This document shows positions 25,129 to 34,361 of a stretch of DNA of 64,000 nt, piece by piece. Source of the stretch: Trichocoleus sp. FACHB-46 (GTDB lineage: Bacteria; Cyanobacteriota; Cyanobacteriia; FACHB-46). The position numbers were made by a program, and so were the translations under genes. Where the stretch lies: the NCBI RefSeq assembly GCF_014695385.1, contig NZ_JACJOD010000006.1, forward strand, positions 1 through 64,000. The letters run 5' to 3'. How positions within the stretch are numbered: position 1 is the stretch's first letter; each line of letters begins with the position of its first letter. The notes beneath the pieces were generated by a model. That model had not been told where the DNA came from, made no database searches, and saw only the letters and a list, made by a program, of their open reading frames with translations.

Positions 25129-25968
25129 TTAGAGTTCTTCTAATCGCTTCGGTAGCTTTTGGAGATCAGGAAGTTCTAACAAATCTGGTTCAGGTGCTTG
25201 GGCGGGAAGGGCTAGAGGCTGGACCTCAGTTCGCTCTAGCTCGACCAGTTCTTTCTCTTCTTCCTTGACTGGAATTGAGAGCAGGATTGGTAAAGGATCA
25301 GGTTTTTGTTCGATCCAGCAAGCCGCCGTTGGCAGCGTTGCTTCCAAGTCGTCTAAGGGGCGGGGAATCACCATGACGGCGTGCAATTCTCCGATCCGCT
25401 CAGCTTCTTGCATCCCGATCTCAACTGCGATCGCCACATCTGCTACAGAGCCACGAATAATTGCTGTACAGAGGCCAGCTCCAGTTGTCTCGTAGGCAGC
25501 TAACTGCACATCCGCCGATTTGAGCATGGCATCTGCGGCACCAACCATCGCCGGAAAGCCTCTAGTTTCCAGCAGACCTACGGCTAAGTTACTTAAACGG
25601 CTTTGGGAATTTTCTAAAGCTAACTCGGCTAAGCGAGTGCCGATGGGTAATACGGCTTCTAGGTTGGGTAGGGGTCGAGGAATGACTACGGCAGACACCA
25701 GTTCCCCAAACTTCTCAGCAGTTTCCGCCCCCATCTCCACCGCCAGGCGGACATCTGCAATTCTGCCCCGGACCACCGCAGTGCAAAAGCCACTGCCTGT
25801 TTTTTCGTAGCCAATTAAAGTCACACCCGCCGACTTGAGCATCATATCGGCAGTGCCAATGATGGCGGGAAAACTCTGGGTACAGACGAGACCGAGAGCG
25901 CTTTCCTTGAGGCTTTGGATGCGACGGAGCCGTTCAGAGGCAGGAGGAATGTTCGGAGGTGTCATCAT
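25129..25968 (-). CDS. ccmO: Carboxysome shell protein CcmO (double BMC domain)
   Basis: 279 residues with two bacterial-microcompartment domains in tandem. The first runs about 20-112 (ALGLVCTQSFPAIIGTADMM, VVRGRIADVRLAVEMG) and the second about 128-218 (AVGLLETRGFPAMVGAADAM, IIRGSVADVAIAVEIG). A Glu/Leu/Pro-rich tail follows. CcmO forms part of the facets of the beta-carboxysome shell. It is the last gene of the ccm operon here, 92 bp after ccmN, as in Synechococcus elongatus. Confidence 0.95.
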   Translation of the reverse strand: MMTPPNIPPASERLRRIQSLKESALGLVCTQSFPAIIGTADMMLKSAGVTLIGYEKTGSGFCTAVVRGRIADVRLAVEMGAETAEKFGELVSAVVIPRPLPNLEAVLPIGTRLAELALENSQSRLSNLAVGLLETRGFPAMVGAADAMLKSADVQLAAYETTGAGLCTAIIRGSVADVAIAVEIGMQEAERIGELHAVMVIPRPLDDLEATLPTAACWIEQKPDPLPILLSIPVKEEEKELVELERTEVQPLALPAQAPEPDLLELPDLQKLPKRLEEL

Positions 25969-26060
25969 CTAAACCTTAATCAGAACCTATAGAAGCGGAG
26001 TATTCGGGTCATGATTCTTCCTTAAATTGTAGAAGTCGTTAGCCGAATTCTCCGCCCTCC

Positions 26061-26735
26061 TTAGGCATCATTCGCTAAATCATCATTAATTGGTTGATTG
26101 AGCGCTTGTCGATGGGGTAAGAGCGTTCCCAACAACCGATTGATATAAGCCTGCCCATACACTTGAGTCGGTGGCGGCTCCGGAGATTTTGTTGCTAGGG
26201 CGGATTGATCTGGGGTCGGCTTCGAGGCTGCCTCTGGTGTTGCAGTGGTCTCGCTCGGTGCCGATGTCGTAGTTGCAGCAGTAACAGGCTCAGATTTGGC
26301 AGATGCAGGTTCAGGAGGTGTTTGCGCACTCACTCCTGAACCATTCTCCACAGCTACTTGACGGCTTGAATCTCCATACAAAGAGCCAGAGGGTAACAAC
26401 TGTCCTGCCTCAATCGCACAATTGAAGAGGGTAGCAGAGGAACCGATGCAGGCGTTCGCGCCAATGGTCACTTCACCGATGACTAGAACACCTGCACCCA
26501 AGTTCACGCCTTCTTGCAGCTCCAAAGTTCCTTTGTAAGCATGCAGGACGCTGCCCATGCCGATACATACTCCCGCATTAATGATGATCCGGCTGTTAGA
26601 TTCTGCTTGAATCAGCACTCCCGGTGCGATCGCAACGCTTGGATGAATTGTCACGTCACCCCGTACATAGATTTCAGGATTTGCAGGGGGGTGAAGTGGT
26701 GGCAAAGACATGAGCGTGGGCACCTCTAGGGTCAA
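26061..26735 (-). CDS. ccmN: Carboxysome assembly protein CcmN
   Basis: 224 residues. Residues about 15-120 are left-handed beta-helix hexapeptide repeats (VTIHPSVAIAPGVLI, GANACIGSSATLF). A Ser/Thr/Pro/Ala-rich linker follows. The C-terminus has the amphipathic encapsulation peptide VYGQAYINRLLGTLLPH (about 190-206). CcmN bridges the CcmM/Rubisco core to the shell through that peptide. 61 bp downstream of ccmM. Confidence 0.95.
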   Translation of the reverse strand: MTLEVPTLMSLPPLHPPANPEIYVRGDVTIHPSVAIAPGVLIQAESNSRIIINAGVCIGMGSVLHAYKGTLELQEGVNLGAGVLVIGEVTIGANACIGSSATLFNCAIEAGQLLPSGSLYGDSSRQVAVENGSGVSAQTPPEPASAKSEPVTAATTTSAPSETTATPEAASKPTPDQSALATKSPEPPPTQVYGQAYINRLLGTLLPHRQALNQPINDDLANDA

Positions 26736-26796
26736 ACAAGAATCGGCTGTATTAGGTGACCTTGGCAGATCAGAACCTCCACCGGAATTTACATCA

Positions 26797-28875
26797 TCAA
26801 CGCTGAGCGACTGCGGTAGGCTGCTGAATCAAGAGTTCCAACACCCGCCGCTTAGCTTTGGGGTCTACGCCAATTAAGCGGACATACTCCCCTTCATGCT
26901 CACCCGCGATCGCCCTGAGCGAAGCGAGCACTTCAGATTCGTTATTGCTTTGGATGGAGGGGCCACTCTTCCAAGAACTGGTGCGATAACGGCGCTCATC
27001 TGCGTACTCGGTACCGATGCGGCAACCTTGATTTAACAGTTGGCGAACCTGTTGTTGCACTTCCGCAGGCAAACCACTGCTGGAACCAGAGCTGGTTGCA
27101 GCGCTTCTATGGCCGTTGCTTGCAGAACTGCTGTAGCTGCTAGCACCATTGCTGCTGTGACTGCTGGCTTGACCACTAGGCTGACTATTCCGGCTGCTAT
27201 CGCCAGGACGTTGAATCACTTGTTCAACGACGCGACGCTTGGCTTGGGGGTCTACGCCGATTAAGCGGACATACTCGCCTGTATGTTCTGCCAAGAAGGC
27301 TTCCAAAGCTGCGATCGCCTGAGATTCGCTGCTGGCTTGAATCGAAGGACCGCTCTTCCAGGAGTTAGTGCGGTAGTGGCGCTCATTAGCGTACTCGGTG
27401 CCAATGCGACAGCCTTGATTTAGCAGTTGTCGAACTTGATCGCGTAGGTCTCCACTCACAGTGGAGCTAGCACTTGATGCTGAGCTAGAGGCACTGGAGG
27501 TAGCGACACTGCGGGTGGTGCTATGGGTCTGAGCACCAGACTCCTCGCCAGGGCGTTGAATAATGATTTCGCCTACCCGTTGTCTGCCTTTGGGGTTAAT
27601 GCCGAACAGTCGCACATATTCCCCCTGATGCTCGTTGAGGCAAGCTTCTAGATCAGCAAATACCTGACCTTCATGGGTGGATTGAATCGGAGAACAGCTC
27701 GTCCAAGAGTTCATCCGGAACCGACGTGCATCCACATGCTCCGTACCAATTTGATAGCCTTGGTTGATCAAGCTACGAATTTGCTGTTGGACATCAGCAG
27801 GGAGCTTGCTACCGCTAGCGCTAGCGGTGTAGCTGGATTGGTAAGTGCTGTGGTTGGCGTTGTTGCTACTACGGCTGGTGGCGCTGCTAGAGGCAGTTAC
27901 TTGCGGATCACCAGGACGCTGAATAATTAATTCAGAAACCCGCTGCTTACCCTTGGTGTCGATGCCGAACAGACGGACGTATTCCCCCTGATGCTCGGCT
28001 AGGCAAGCTTGTAGTGCCGCGATCGCTTGAGATTCGCTATTCGCCTGAATGGGAGTGCAGCTTTGCCAGGAATTGGTACGGAAGCGACGCTGATCCACGT
28101 GCTCAGCTCCAATTCGGTAACCCCCAGCCATAAGTTGGCGCACTTGTTGCAGTACTTCTGAACTTAGTTGCATAGTTGACTCTTGATGGTTGCGATTGCC
28201 AGAACCCTGATCTACCTTAGGGGTATCAAGCCCAGAGGTATGAGGCTCCGTTGATTTATTACGAATGGGTATGGTACAAGCAATATCTTCAGCAGAGAGA
28301 TAACCAGAACGCAGTGCACCGTTGATGCCCACCACGTGCCTCGCAAACTCAATATCCGAAGGTTCTACATCGGGGAGGCGATCGGCCTGATGCTGACTAG
28401 TAACGACTGCACCGGAGGGCACATACCGACCCGGCGGAATTTCCACATCCTGGATCAAAGCATGCATCATCACAATGCAGCCTTTGCCGATCCGAGCGTT
28501 AAACACTGTGGAGCGGAAACCAATAAAGCAGTCATCTCCAACATAGGCTGGCCCGTGAATCAAAGCCTTGTGCATAATCGAAGCATTGCTGCCGATCCAG
28601 ACAGAGTATTGATTCTGGTCATCCCCAAGCACTCGGCCCTTGTCTAGACCATGAATTACCACTCCGTCTTGAATAGTGGTACCCGAACTGATGTAGAACG
28701 GACTGCCCTCATTCGCTCGGATATGGGTTCCAGCAGCAACAAGGACATTGGCACCAATATGAACATCTCCAGTAATGTTGGAGACAGAGTGGACGTAAGC
28801 CGTCTCATGAATCTGCGGTTGGGCCAAGCTTTTGGACCACGGAGTGGGAGGGGCCGCAGGACTGCGGACTACCAT
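26797..28875 (-). CDS. ccmM: Carboxysome scaffold CcmM, gamma-carbonic anhydrase domain plus four Rubisco-small-subunit-like domains
   Basis: 692 residues. Residues 1 to about 205 are a gamma-carbonic anhydrase-like hexapeptide domain. Four SSUL modules follow, each beginning with a V/IRxLxxxGYRIG-like helix and a RRFRxNSW block, separated by Ser-rich linkers. The first two modules have a Cys after the NSWxS block (SCTPI, SCSPI), the last two have SGPSI. In known CcmM these modules bind Rubisco and nucleate the condensate. An internal Met at residue 235 (28171-28173), just before the first SSUL, could start the short M35-type form. Confidence 0.96.
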   Translation of the reverse strand: MVVRSPAAPPTPWSKSLAQPQIHETAYVHSVSNITGDVHIGANVLVAAGTHIRANEGSPFYISSGTTIQDGVVIHGLDKGRVLGDDQNQYSVWIGSNASIMHKALIHGPAYVGDDCFIGFRSTVFNARIGKGCIVMMHALIQDVEIPPGRYVPSGAVVTSQHQADRLPDVEPSDIEFARHVVGINGALRSGYLSAEDIACTIPIRNKSTEPHTSGLDTPKVDQGSGNRNHQESTMQLSSEVLQQVRQLMAGGYRIGAEHVDQRRFRTNSWQSCTPIQANSESQAIAALQACLAEHQGEYVRLFGIDTKGKQRVSELIIQRPGDPQVTASSSATSRSSNNANHSTYQSSYTASASGSKLPADVQQQIRSLINQGYQIGTEHVDARRFRMNSWTSCSPIQSTHEGQVFADLEACLNEHQGEYVRLFGINPKGRQRVGEIIIQRPGEESGAQTHSTTRSVATSSASSSASSASSTVSGDLRDQVRQLLNQGCRIGTEYANERHYRTNSWKSGPSIQASSESQAIAALEAFLAEHTGEYVRLIGVDPQAKRRVVEQVIQRPGDSSRNSQPSGQASSHSSNGASSYSSSASNGHRSAATSSGSSSGLPAEVQQQVRQLLNQGCRIGTEYADERRYRTSSWKSGPSIQSNNESEVLASLRAIAGEHEGEYVRLIGVDPKAKRRVLELLIQQPTAVAQR
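28171..28173 (-). promoter_or_regulatory. Possible internal start for short CcmM
   Basis: This ATG would begin [15 protein letters not shown], right at the first SSUL module, giving a 458-residue four-SSUL protein. Short CcmM made from an internal start is known in other beta-cyanobacteria. An AAGAG stretch lies about 9 bases upstream, a weak ribosome site. Inference only. Confidence 0.5.
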
Positions 28876-29035
28876 AACTGATATCTCCTAACTGAAATAG
28901 CCATGCTGGCTTTCAGCAGTAATGGTTGATTAGGGCAGGTGTAGACCCGCCCCGACGAGAACTGCTGGCTCAGACTTGCAAGAACAGCCAACAATTCATG
29001 ACCCAGTTGGCTGCTAAGCAACTGTTAGTGGGCGA

Positions 29036-29338
29036 CTAACGATAGACCTCGTTCTTGCTATAAAGCCGGGAATTGTCAACCGTAACCGTGTCAATAATTG
29101 CCACTACAAGCGCATCAATCGGGCGCTTTTCTTGGCTAGAAGGCTGACGAGCTGCGCTTCCTCGGCTGATCAGTACCCATTCATCCAACCCTGCCCCGAC
29201 ACAATCTGCTGCTACCTCATACTCTGGTAAAAGGTTGCCATTTTCATCGATCAGCTGCAACAAGAGGAATTTACTACCCTGTAGACTGGGGTCTTTCTGT
29301 GTACTGACAACCGTGCCGCGAACTTTAGCAATTAGCAT
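29036..29338 (-). CDS. ccmL: Carboxysome vertex protein CcmL
   Basis: 100 residues, the standard length. It is the EutN/CcmL pentamer that caps carboxysome vertices: MLIAKVRGTVVSTQKDPSLQG, ADCVGAGLDEWVLISRGSAAR, and PIDALVVAIIDTV. It starts six bases after the upstream ccmK, so the two are translationally close. A 160-bp gap separates it from ccmM, in which nothing was recognised. Confidence 0.97.
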   Translation of the reverse strand: MLIAKVRGTVVSTQKDPSLQGSKFLLLQLIDENGNLLPEYEVAADCVGAGLDEWVLISRGSAARQPSSQEKRPIDALVVAIIDTVTVDNSRLYSKNEVYR

Positions 29339-29344
29339 TCAAGC

Positions 29345-29692
29345 CTAGGGTCTGGTGTAGGGGAGAGAGCGAGGACCATTTACGCTCTCGCGGAACTGTT
29401 CCACTGCCTCAGTGTAACGGATAGGTAACACGTACTCCAGGTTTTCGTGAGGGCGAGCAATCTGGTGGGTAGACAACACTTGCCCCCCATTCACCCGCTT
29501 CACAGATTCAATCCCTGCTGCGATAGATGCTTGGACTTCAGAAATGTCGCCGCGCACAATGACGGTGACACGACCACTACCAATTTTCTCGTAACCAACT
29601 AGGGTGACGCGAGCGGCCTTGACCATTGCGTCTGCGGCTTCCACAATCGCTGGGAAGCCTAAGGTCTCGATCATACCCACTGCAATTGCCAT
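29345..29692 (-). CDS. ccmK: Carboxysome shell protein CcmK (second copy, longer tail)
   Basis: 115 residues. A single BMC domain: [40 protein letters not shown], and a C-terminal [19 protein letters not shown]. It forms the hexagonal facets of the beta-carboxysome. It is nearly identical to the copy upstream except for a 13-residue longer tail ([15 protein letters not shown]), like CcmK1 relative to CcmK2. The numbering is inferred from tail length only. Confidence 0.95.
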   Translation of the reverse strand: MAIAVGMIETLGFPAIVEAADAMVKAARVTLVGYEKIGSGRVTVIVRGDISEVQASIAAGIESVKRVNGGQVLSTHQIARPHENLEYVLPIRYTEAVEQFRESVNGPRSLPYTRP

Positions 29693-29770
29693 GAGTTTTG
29701 ACTCCTTTCTCTCTTTGAGCGCTGGATTAAAAAATACTGAACCAAAGCTTGATAGCCTTGGCCGCCGGAA

Positions 29771-30079
29771 TCAGGTCCGGAACTGTTCCACCGCCTCGGT
29801 GTAGCTCATGGGCAACACATATTCTAGGTTTTCGTGGGGACGAGCAATGATGTGGGTCGATAGCACTTCACCACCGTTAACCCGCTTCACAGACTCCACA
29901 CCAGCCGCTACAGAAGCCTGAACTTCAGACACATCACCCCGCACGATCACGGTGACGCGACCGCTACCGATTTTCTCGTAGCCGACTAAGGTTACGCGAG
30001 CGGCTTTAACCATCGCATCTGCGGCTTCTACAACAGCTGGAAAGCCTCTGGTTTCAATCATGCCCACTGCAATTGGCAT
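29771..30079 (-). CDS. ccmK: Carboxysome shell protein CcmK (first gene of the operon)
   Basis: 102 residues, the length of CcmK2, the major shell hexamer. BMC landmarks: [40 protein letters not shown], and [17 protein letters not shown] good GGGAGATAA-type ribosome site lies before the ATG. It is the promoter-proximal gene, which suits a protein needed in large amounts. The two ccmK copies are 78 bp apart and are likely a tandem duplication. Confidence 0.95.
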   Translation of the reverse strand: MPIAVGMIETRGFPAVVEAADAMVKAARVTLVGYEKIGSGRVTVIVRGDVSEVQASVAAGVESVKRVNGGEVLSTHIIARPHENLEYVLPMSYTEAVEQFRT

Positions 30080-30904
30080 CGCTTATCTCCCGGATTAGAT
30101 AAAAATATTGGAATGAACTGAGCTGAAAAATTCACGGAAAGGGTCATTGTTCCAGCGTCAGCGGATCTTTTAACATCCTGTGTTAAAGAATAGAGGACGG
30201 TCTATTCATTGGCAATATAAGACAAAATGATATTATCTAATAACGCTTATTATTAAATTTAATTAATTCTGCTTGAAGTGCTAACTCCATTGAATATTAG
30301 TTTTCTTTAAAAAATCAATTTAAAGGTCAATTTTGTGCATCTGAAAGTTTTTTAGCAAAAAACTTACTTTCTCAGGCGTTTTTTAGGCTTTTTGATGATG
30401 GCAACTATCTCGGCAAGCTGCGCCGCTGGACGTTTGTTAAAGCGCTCAGTAAAGGCTGAAATTGAAATCTGCCCTGGGTTAGAATCTTGAGCTGACATAA
30501 ATTTAGACCAACGAATTTAGTCGGGTGCTGGAGAGAAATCTAGCAAGAATTATGGATGTCCTTATGAGATGATGGATTAAATAAGGGATTGAGATCTCTG
30601 CTGCAATGAACGGGGCGACGTAATAGTCGAATCATCCCTGACCATAGCGGCAGATACGTTTGCGATCGCGTTGCTAAAAGGCCAAGTTATGATTACTTAT
30701 ATAAGTAAAAGTTAGGATTGCCTTTGATGATTTTTTGGCGAATAAACCCTAGATTTATCGGGGTTGAGGCGTTAAGCTGGATATTAATAAAGATTTAATC
30801 CACTGATTAATAGGCCACTTTTAACTGAGCTCTCTGGGGTTGGTTCGCTGACTCTGGGGAGTTTCTAAGCAGCACTAGATGGTGAAGTTTCAAGGGCGAT
30901 TTCA
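30080..30904. promoter_or_regulatory. Divergent promoter region between carboxysome and NDH-1MS operons
   Basis: 825 bp, AT-rich with runs of TTTAAATTTAATTAA-like sequence around 30240-30340. It must hold the promoters of ccmK (leftward) and ndhF (rightward). One small reading frame lies within it (30364-30498). No clear CcmR/CmpR-type palindrome could be fixed by eye. Confidence 0.6.
30364..30498 (-). CDS. Possible 44-residue basic protein
   Basis: MSAQDSNPGQISISAFTERF, then NKRPAAQLAEIVAIIKKPKK and RLRK. The composition is protein-like: acidic and polar front, amphipathic helix, and a strongly basic tail. It is in the ccm direction but 285 bp before ccmK. No convincing Shine-Dalgarno sequence is seen and no family is known to me. 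It could be real or chance. Confidence 0.4.
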   Translation of the reverse strand: MSAQDSNPGQISISAFTERFNKRPAAQLAEIVAIIKKPKKRLRK

Positions 30905-32776
30905 ATGAACCAGTTTCTCCTCCAGTCCAGCTGGTGGGTTCCCTTTTATGGGTTACTGGGTGCGCTCATTACCCTGCCGTGGTCAACCGGCATTGTGCGT
31001 CGCACCGGTCCCCGACCAGCCGCTTACCTCAATATTTTGATGACGGTTGTTGCCTTGGTCCATGGCACGTTGCTCTTCCGAGGGACTTGGAACCAAGCGC
31101 CACAGCAGTACATAGTTCATTGGCTGAGCGTGGCTGATTTAGACTTGTCCTTTGCCCTCGACATCTCTTCGGTTAGCGTCGGGGCGATGGAATTGATCAC
31201 AATTCTGAGCTTCCTGTCGCAGCTCTTTGCCTTGGGTTACATGGAGAAGGATTGGGCCTTGGCTCGCTTCTTTGCCTTGATGGGATTTTTTGAGGCAGCG
31301 ATGAGTGGCTTAGCTCTGAGTGACTCACTGTTTCTCAGCTATGGGCTTTTGGAACTCCTGACGCTGTCTACCTATTTGCTAGTAGGTTTTTGGTACGCTC
31401 AGCCCTTGGTTGTCACTGCGGCTCGTGATGCTTTTCTAACCAAGCGGGTAGGGGATTTGCTGCTGTTGATGGGGGTAGTGGCTCTCTCCAACATGGCGGG
31501 CAGCTTAAATTTTTCCGATTTATATGAATGGGCTGAAACAGCAAATTTATCACCTGTAACGGCAACGTTGCTCGGTTTGTCTTTGATTGCAGGGCCTGCG
31601 GGCAAGTGCGCTCAGTTTCCGCTGCACCTTTGGTTAGATGAAGCGATGGAAGGCCCGAACCCCGCTTCGGTGCTACGAAATTCTCTAGTGGTCGGTTGTG
31701 GCGCTTATATCTTGATTAAGTTACAACCCATTTTGGGCTTGTCCCCTGTGGTACTAGCCACGTTGGTGGTGTTAGGGGCAGTAACGGCGATTGGGGCTGC
31801 TTTAGTAGCGATCGCCCAAATAGATATCAAGCGGGCCTTGTCTCATTCCACCAGTGCTTACTTGGGTTTGGTGTTCATTGCAGTGGGTATGCAGTGGAGC
31901 GGGTTTGCCCTTTTGGTGCTGTTTACTCATGGAATTGCCAAAGCCTTGCTATTCATGAGTGGCGGCTCGGTAATCATCACCACCAACAGCCAGGATCTAA
32001 CAGAGATGGGTGGCTTGTGGTCCCGGATGCCAGCAACCACGATCGCTTTTTTGGTGGGGATTGCGGGTCTAGTGGGCTTATTCCCCCTGGGAGGCTTTTG
32101 GGCGCTAGAGCGAGGGGTGGATGTTTTCTGGACGGAGCACCCATGGATCGTAGCAATTTTGTTGATTGCCAATGCCTTGAGTGCCATTAATTTGACGCGG
32201 GTATTTCGCCTGGTGTTTTTAGGCGCTGCGCAGCCTAAATCTCGACGAGCTCCAGAAGTACCTTGGCAAATGGCAGTACCGATGGTGAGCTTGACCATCC
32301 TGACGCTGCTCGTACCCCTGATGATGCAAAAGCTGTTGTTGTTACCTGACTGGAGTTACTTGAATCTAGGGGCGGTCCTCCTACTAGTTCTTTCAGGTGC
32401 GATCGGTTGTGGGATAGGGGCAACGATTGGCTTGACCCGAACTTTGTCCAGACCAATTTTGATTCCATTGAGATTTGTGCAAGACTTGCTGGCTTACGAT
32501 TTCTACGTCGATCGCTTGTACCGCGTCAGTGTGGTGCTGAGTGTGGATGTACTGTCTCGGCTTACCTCTTGGTTCGATCGCTACGTGGTTGATGGCTTTG
32601 TCAACTTTGTGGGTATTGCCTCCATCTTTAGTGGTGAGACGTTGAAGTACAGTGCTTCGGGCCAAAGCCAGTTTTATGCTCTGATTGTTTTTCTGAGCAT
32701 TACCTTCTTGGGCTTGTTTATGAACAGGTCTCTTGTGAATGGCATCATCAATTTTCTGATGGGTTCATCAGCGTAA
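30905..32776 (+). CDS. ndhF4: NDH-1 subunit NdhF, CO2-uptake type (probably NdhF4)
   Basis: 623 residues with about 15 hydrophobic segments. It is the antiporter-like NuoL/NdhF subunit: GPAGKCAQFPLHLWLDEAMEGP carries the channel lysine motif, and a Lys/His-containing HSTSAYLGLVF helix follows. The start MNQFLLQSSWWVPFYGLLGA and the companion ndhD and cupB-type genes place it in a CO2-uptake NDH-1MS complex and not the respiratory form. F4 over F3 is preferred because of the 380-residue Cup protein and the absence of cupS. It is divergent from the ccm operon; ndhD starts 12 bp later. Confidence 0.86.
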   Translation: MNQFLLQSSWWVPFYGLLGALITLPWSTGIVRRTGPRPAAYLNILMTVVALVHGTLLFRGTWNQAPQQYIVHWLSVADLDLSFALDISSVSVGAMELITILSFLSQLFALGYMEKDWALARFFALMGFFEAAMSGLALSDSLFLSYGLLELLTLSTYLLVGFWYAQPLVVTAARDAFLTKRVGDLLLLMGVVALSNMAGSLNFSDLYEWAETANLSPVTATLLGLSLIAGPAGKCAQFPLHLWLDEAMEGPNPASVLRNSLVVGCGAYILIKLQPILGLSPVVLATLVVLGAVTAIGAALVAIAQIDIKRALSHSTSAYLGLVFIAVGMQWSGFALLVLFTHGIAKALLFMSGGSVIITTNSQDLTEMGGLWSRMPATTIAFLVGIAGLVGLFPLGGFWALERGVDVFWTEHPWIVAILLIANALSAINLTRVFRLVFLGAAQPKSRRAPEVPWQMAVPMVSLTILTLLVPLMMQKLLLLPDWSYLNLGAVLLLVLSGAIGCGIGATIGLTRTLSRPILIPLRFVQDLLAYDFYVDRLYRVSVVLSVDVLSRLTSWFDRYVVDGFVNFVGIASIFSGETLKYSASGQSQFYALIVFLSITFLGLFMNRSLVNGIINFLMGSSA

Positions 32777-32788
32777 GGAGGAGAGATC

Positions 32789-34357
32789 ATGCTCAGTGGC
32801 TTAATCTGGATACCTGTTTTGGGAGCAATTTTGGTGGCATTTTGGCCTCAAACTTTGGCTTCCCATCGTTATCGGACCCTGGCTTTGGTGTTTGCCATTA
32901 TCACCTTAGGTTTGTCGGTGGCATTGGCGAGTCAGTTTATCCAGCTCGAACCAGGACAACAGTTTCAAGAAGCACTACCCTGGTTAGATAACTTAGGACT
33001 GACCTATCGCCTGGGAGTCGATGGTTTGTCATTGCCCTTGGTCGTGATGAATTGTCTCCTCACTGGCGTTGCTATTTACAGCACTGATGGAGAAATTCAG
33101 CGGCCTCGACTTTACTATGGCTTGCTCCTGTTGCTCAGTGCTGCTGTGACTGGGGCGTTTTTAGCGCAGAATTTGCTGCTGTTCTTCTTGTTCTATGAAG
33201 TAGAACTAATTCCGCTGTACCTGCTGATTGCCATTTGGGGTGGAGCTCGTCGGGGTTATGCAGCTACCAAATTCCTGATTTACACCGCCATTTCTGGGGT
33301 GTTAGTTCTGGCTTCATACTTCGGCCTAGCTTGGCTGAGCGGCTCTTTCAACTTCGACTACGAAACTGTCATCGCCCATACGCTCCCACTGGGACAGCAG
33401 GTGGTGCTGCTAAGCCTGCTTTTGATAGGGTTTGGCATCAAAGTTCCTCTCTTTCCTTTCCATACTTGGTTGCCCGATGCTCACGTAGAAGCTTCTACTC
33501 CCATTTCAGTAATGCTGGCGGGTGTATTGCTCAAGCTGGGCACTTATGGCTTGCTGCGGTTTGGGTATGGTTTATTTCCTGACGCTTGGCAGGTGGTTGC
33601 ACCCTGGTTAGCGAGCTGGGCGGTTGTGAGTGTGCTTTATGGGGCATTAGCGGCGATCGCCCAAACCGACATGAAGAAAATGGTGGCTTACAGCTCCATT
33701 GCTCACATGGGTTACGTGCTGCTAGCGATGGCGGCGGCAACTCCTTTGAGCTTGATCGGCACTTTAATGCAAATGGTCAGCCACGGCTTAATTTCCGCCA
33801 TGCTGTTCTTGCTGGTGGGTGTGGTTTACACCAAGGCAGGTTCGCGTGACCTGAACGTCGTCCGAGGTTTATTGAATCCAGAACGCGGCTTACCCCTAAT
33901 CGGCACTTTGATGATTGTGGGAGTGATGGCGAGCGCTGGCATTCCTGGCATGGTCGGGTTTATCTCTGAATTCATTGTTTTCCGGGCCAGCTTCGCGGTA
34001 TTTCCGGTGCAGACGCTGCTCTGTATGGTGGGAACTGGCTTAACGGCGGTGTACTTTCTCTTGTTAATGAACCGAGCTTTCTTCGGGCGGCTCTCAGAAG
34101 CAGTGGAAAACTTACCCCCTGTCACATGGCGCGATCGCGCTCCTGCCATTTTTCTGGCAATCTTGATCGTGGTTTTAGGGATTCAACCTAAATGGTTGAC
34201 GATTTGGGGCGAAGCGACGATTACAGCGATGGCACCTGTCTCCGAAACTGTGGTGGTCAAAGCGACACCTATCCCTGAAGTGGCTGATCCGACTGAAAAG
34301 CTGCTAAAAGAAGCTCTACTAACTAGTTCAGCGGCGATCGCTCTGGAGGCGAACTAA
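32789..34357 (+). CDS. ndhD4: NDH-1 subunit NdhD, CO2-uptake type (probably NdhD4)
   Basis: 522 residues, about 14 transmembrane segments. NuoM/NdhD marks are LLLFFLFYEVELIPLYLLIAIWG (with the conserved Glu), FGIKVPLFPFHTWLPDAHVE and AIAQTDMKKMVAYSSIAHMG. A GGAGGAG ribosome site precedes the ATG. With NdhF and CupB it forms the distal membrane arm of the thylakoid NDH-1MS' complex that drives CO2 hydration. It is followed four bases later by cupB. Confidence 0.88.
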   Translation: MLSGLIWIPVLGAILVAFWPQTLASHRYRTLALVFAIITLGLSVALASQFIQLEPGQQFQEALPWLDNLGLTYRLGVDGLSLPLVVMNCLLTGVAIYSTDGEIQRPRLYYGLLLLLSAAVTGAFLAQNLLLFFLFYEVELIPLYLLIAIWGGARRGYAATKFLIYTAISGVLVLASYFGLAWLSGSFNFDYETVIAHTLPLGQQVVLLSLLLIGFGIKVPLFPFHTWLPDAHVEASTPISVMLAGVLLKLGTYGLLRFGYGLFPDAWQVVAPWLASWAVVSVLYGALAAIAQTDMKKMVAYSSIAHMGYVLLAMAAATPLSLIGTLMQMVSHGLISAMLFLLVGVVYTKAGSRDLNVVRGLLNPERGLPLIGTLMIVGVMASAGIPGMVGFISEFIVFRASFAVFPVQTLLCMVGTGLTAVYFLLLMNRAFFGRLSEAVENLPPVTWRDRAPAIFLAILIVVLGIQPKWLTIWGEATITAMAPVSETVVVKATPIPEVADPTEKLLKEALLTSSAAIALEAN

Positions 34358-34361
34358 ACCG

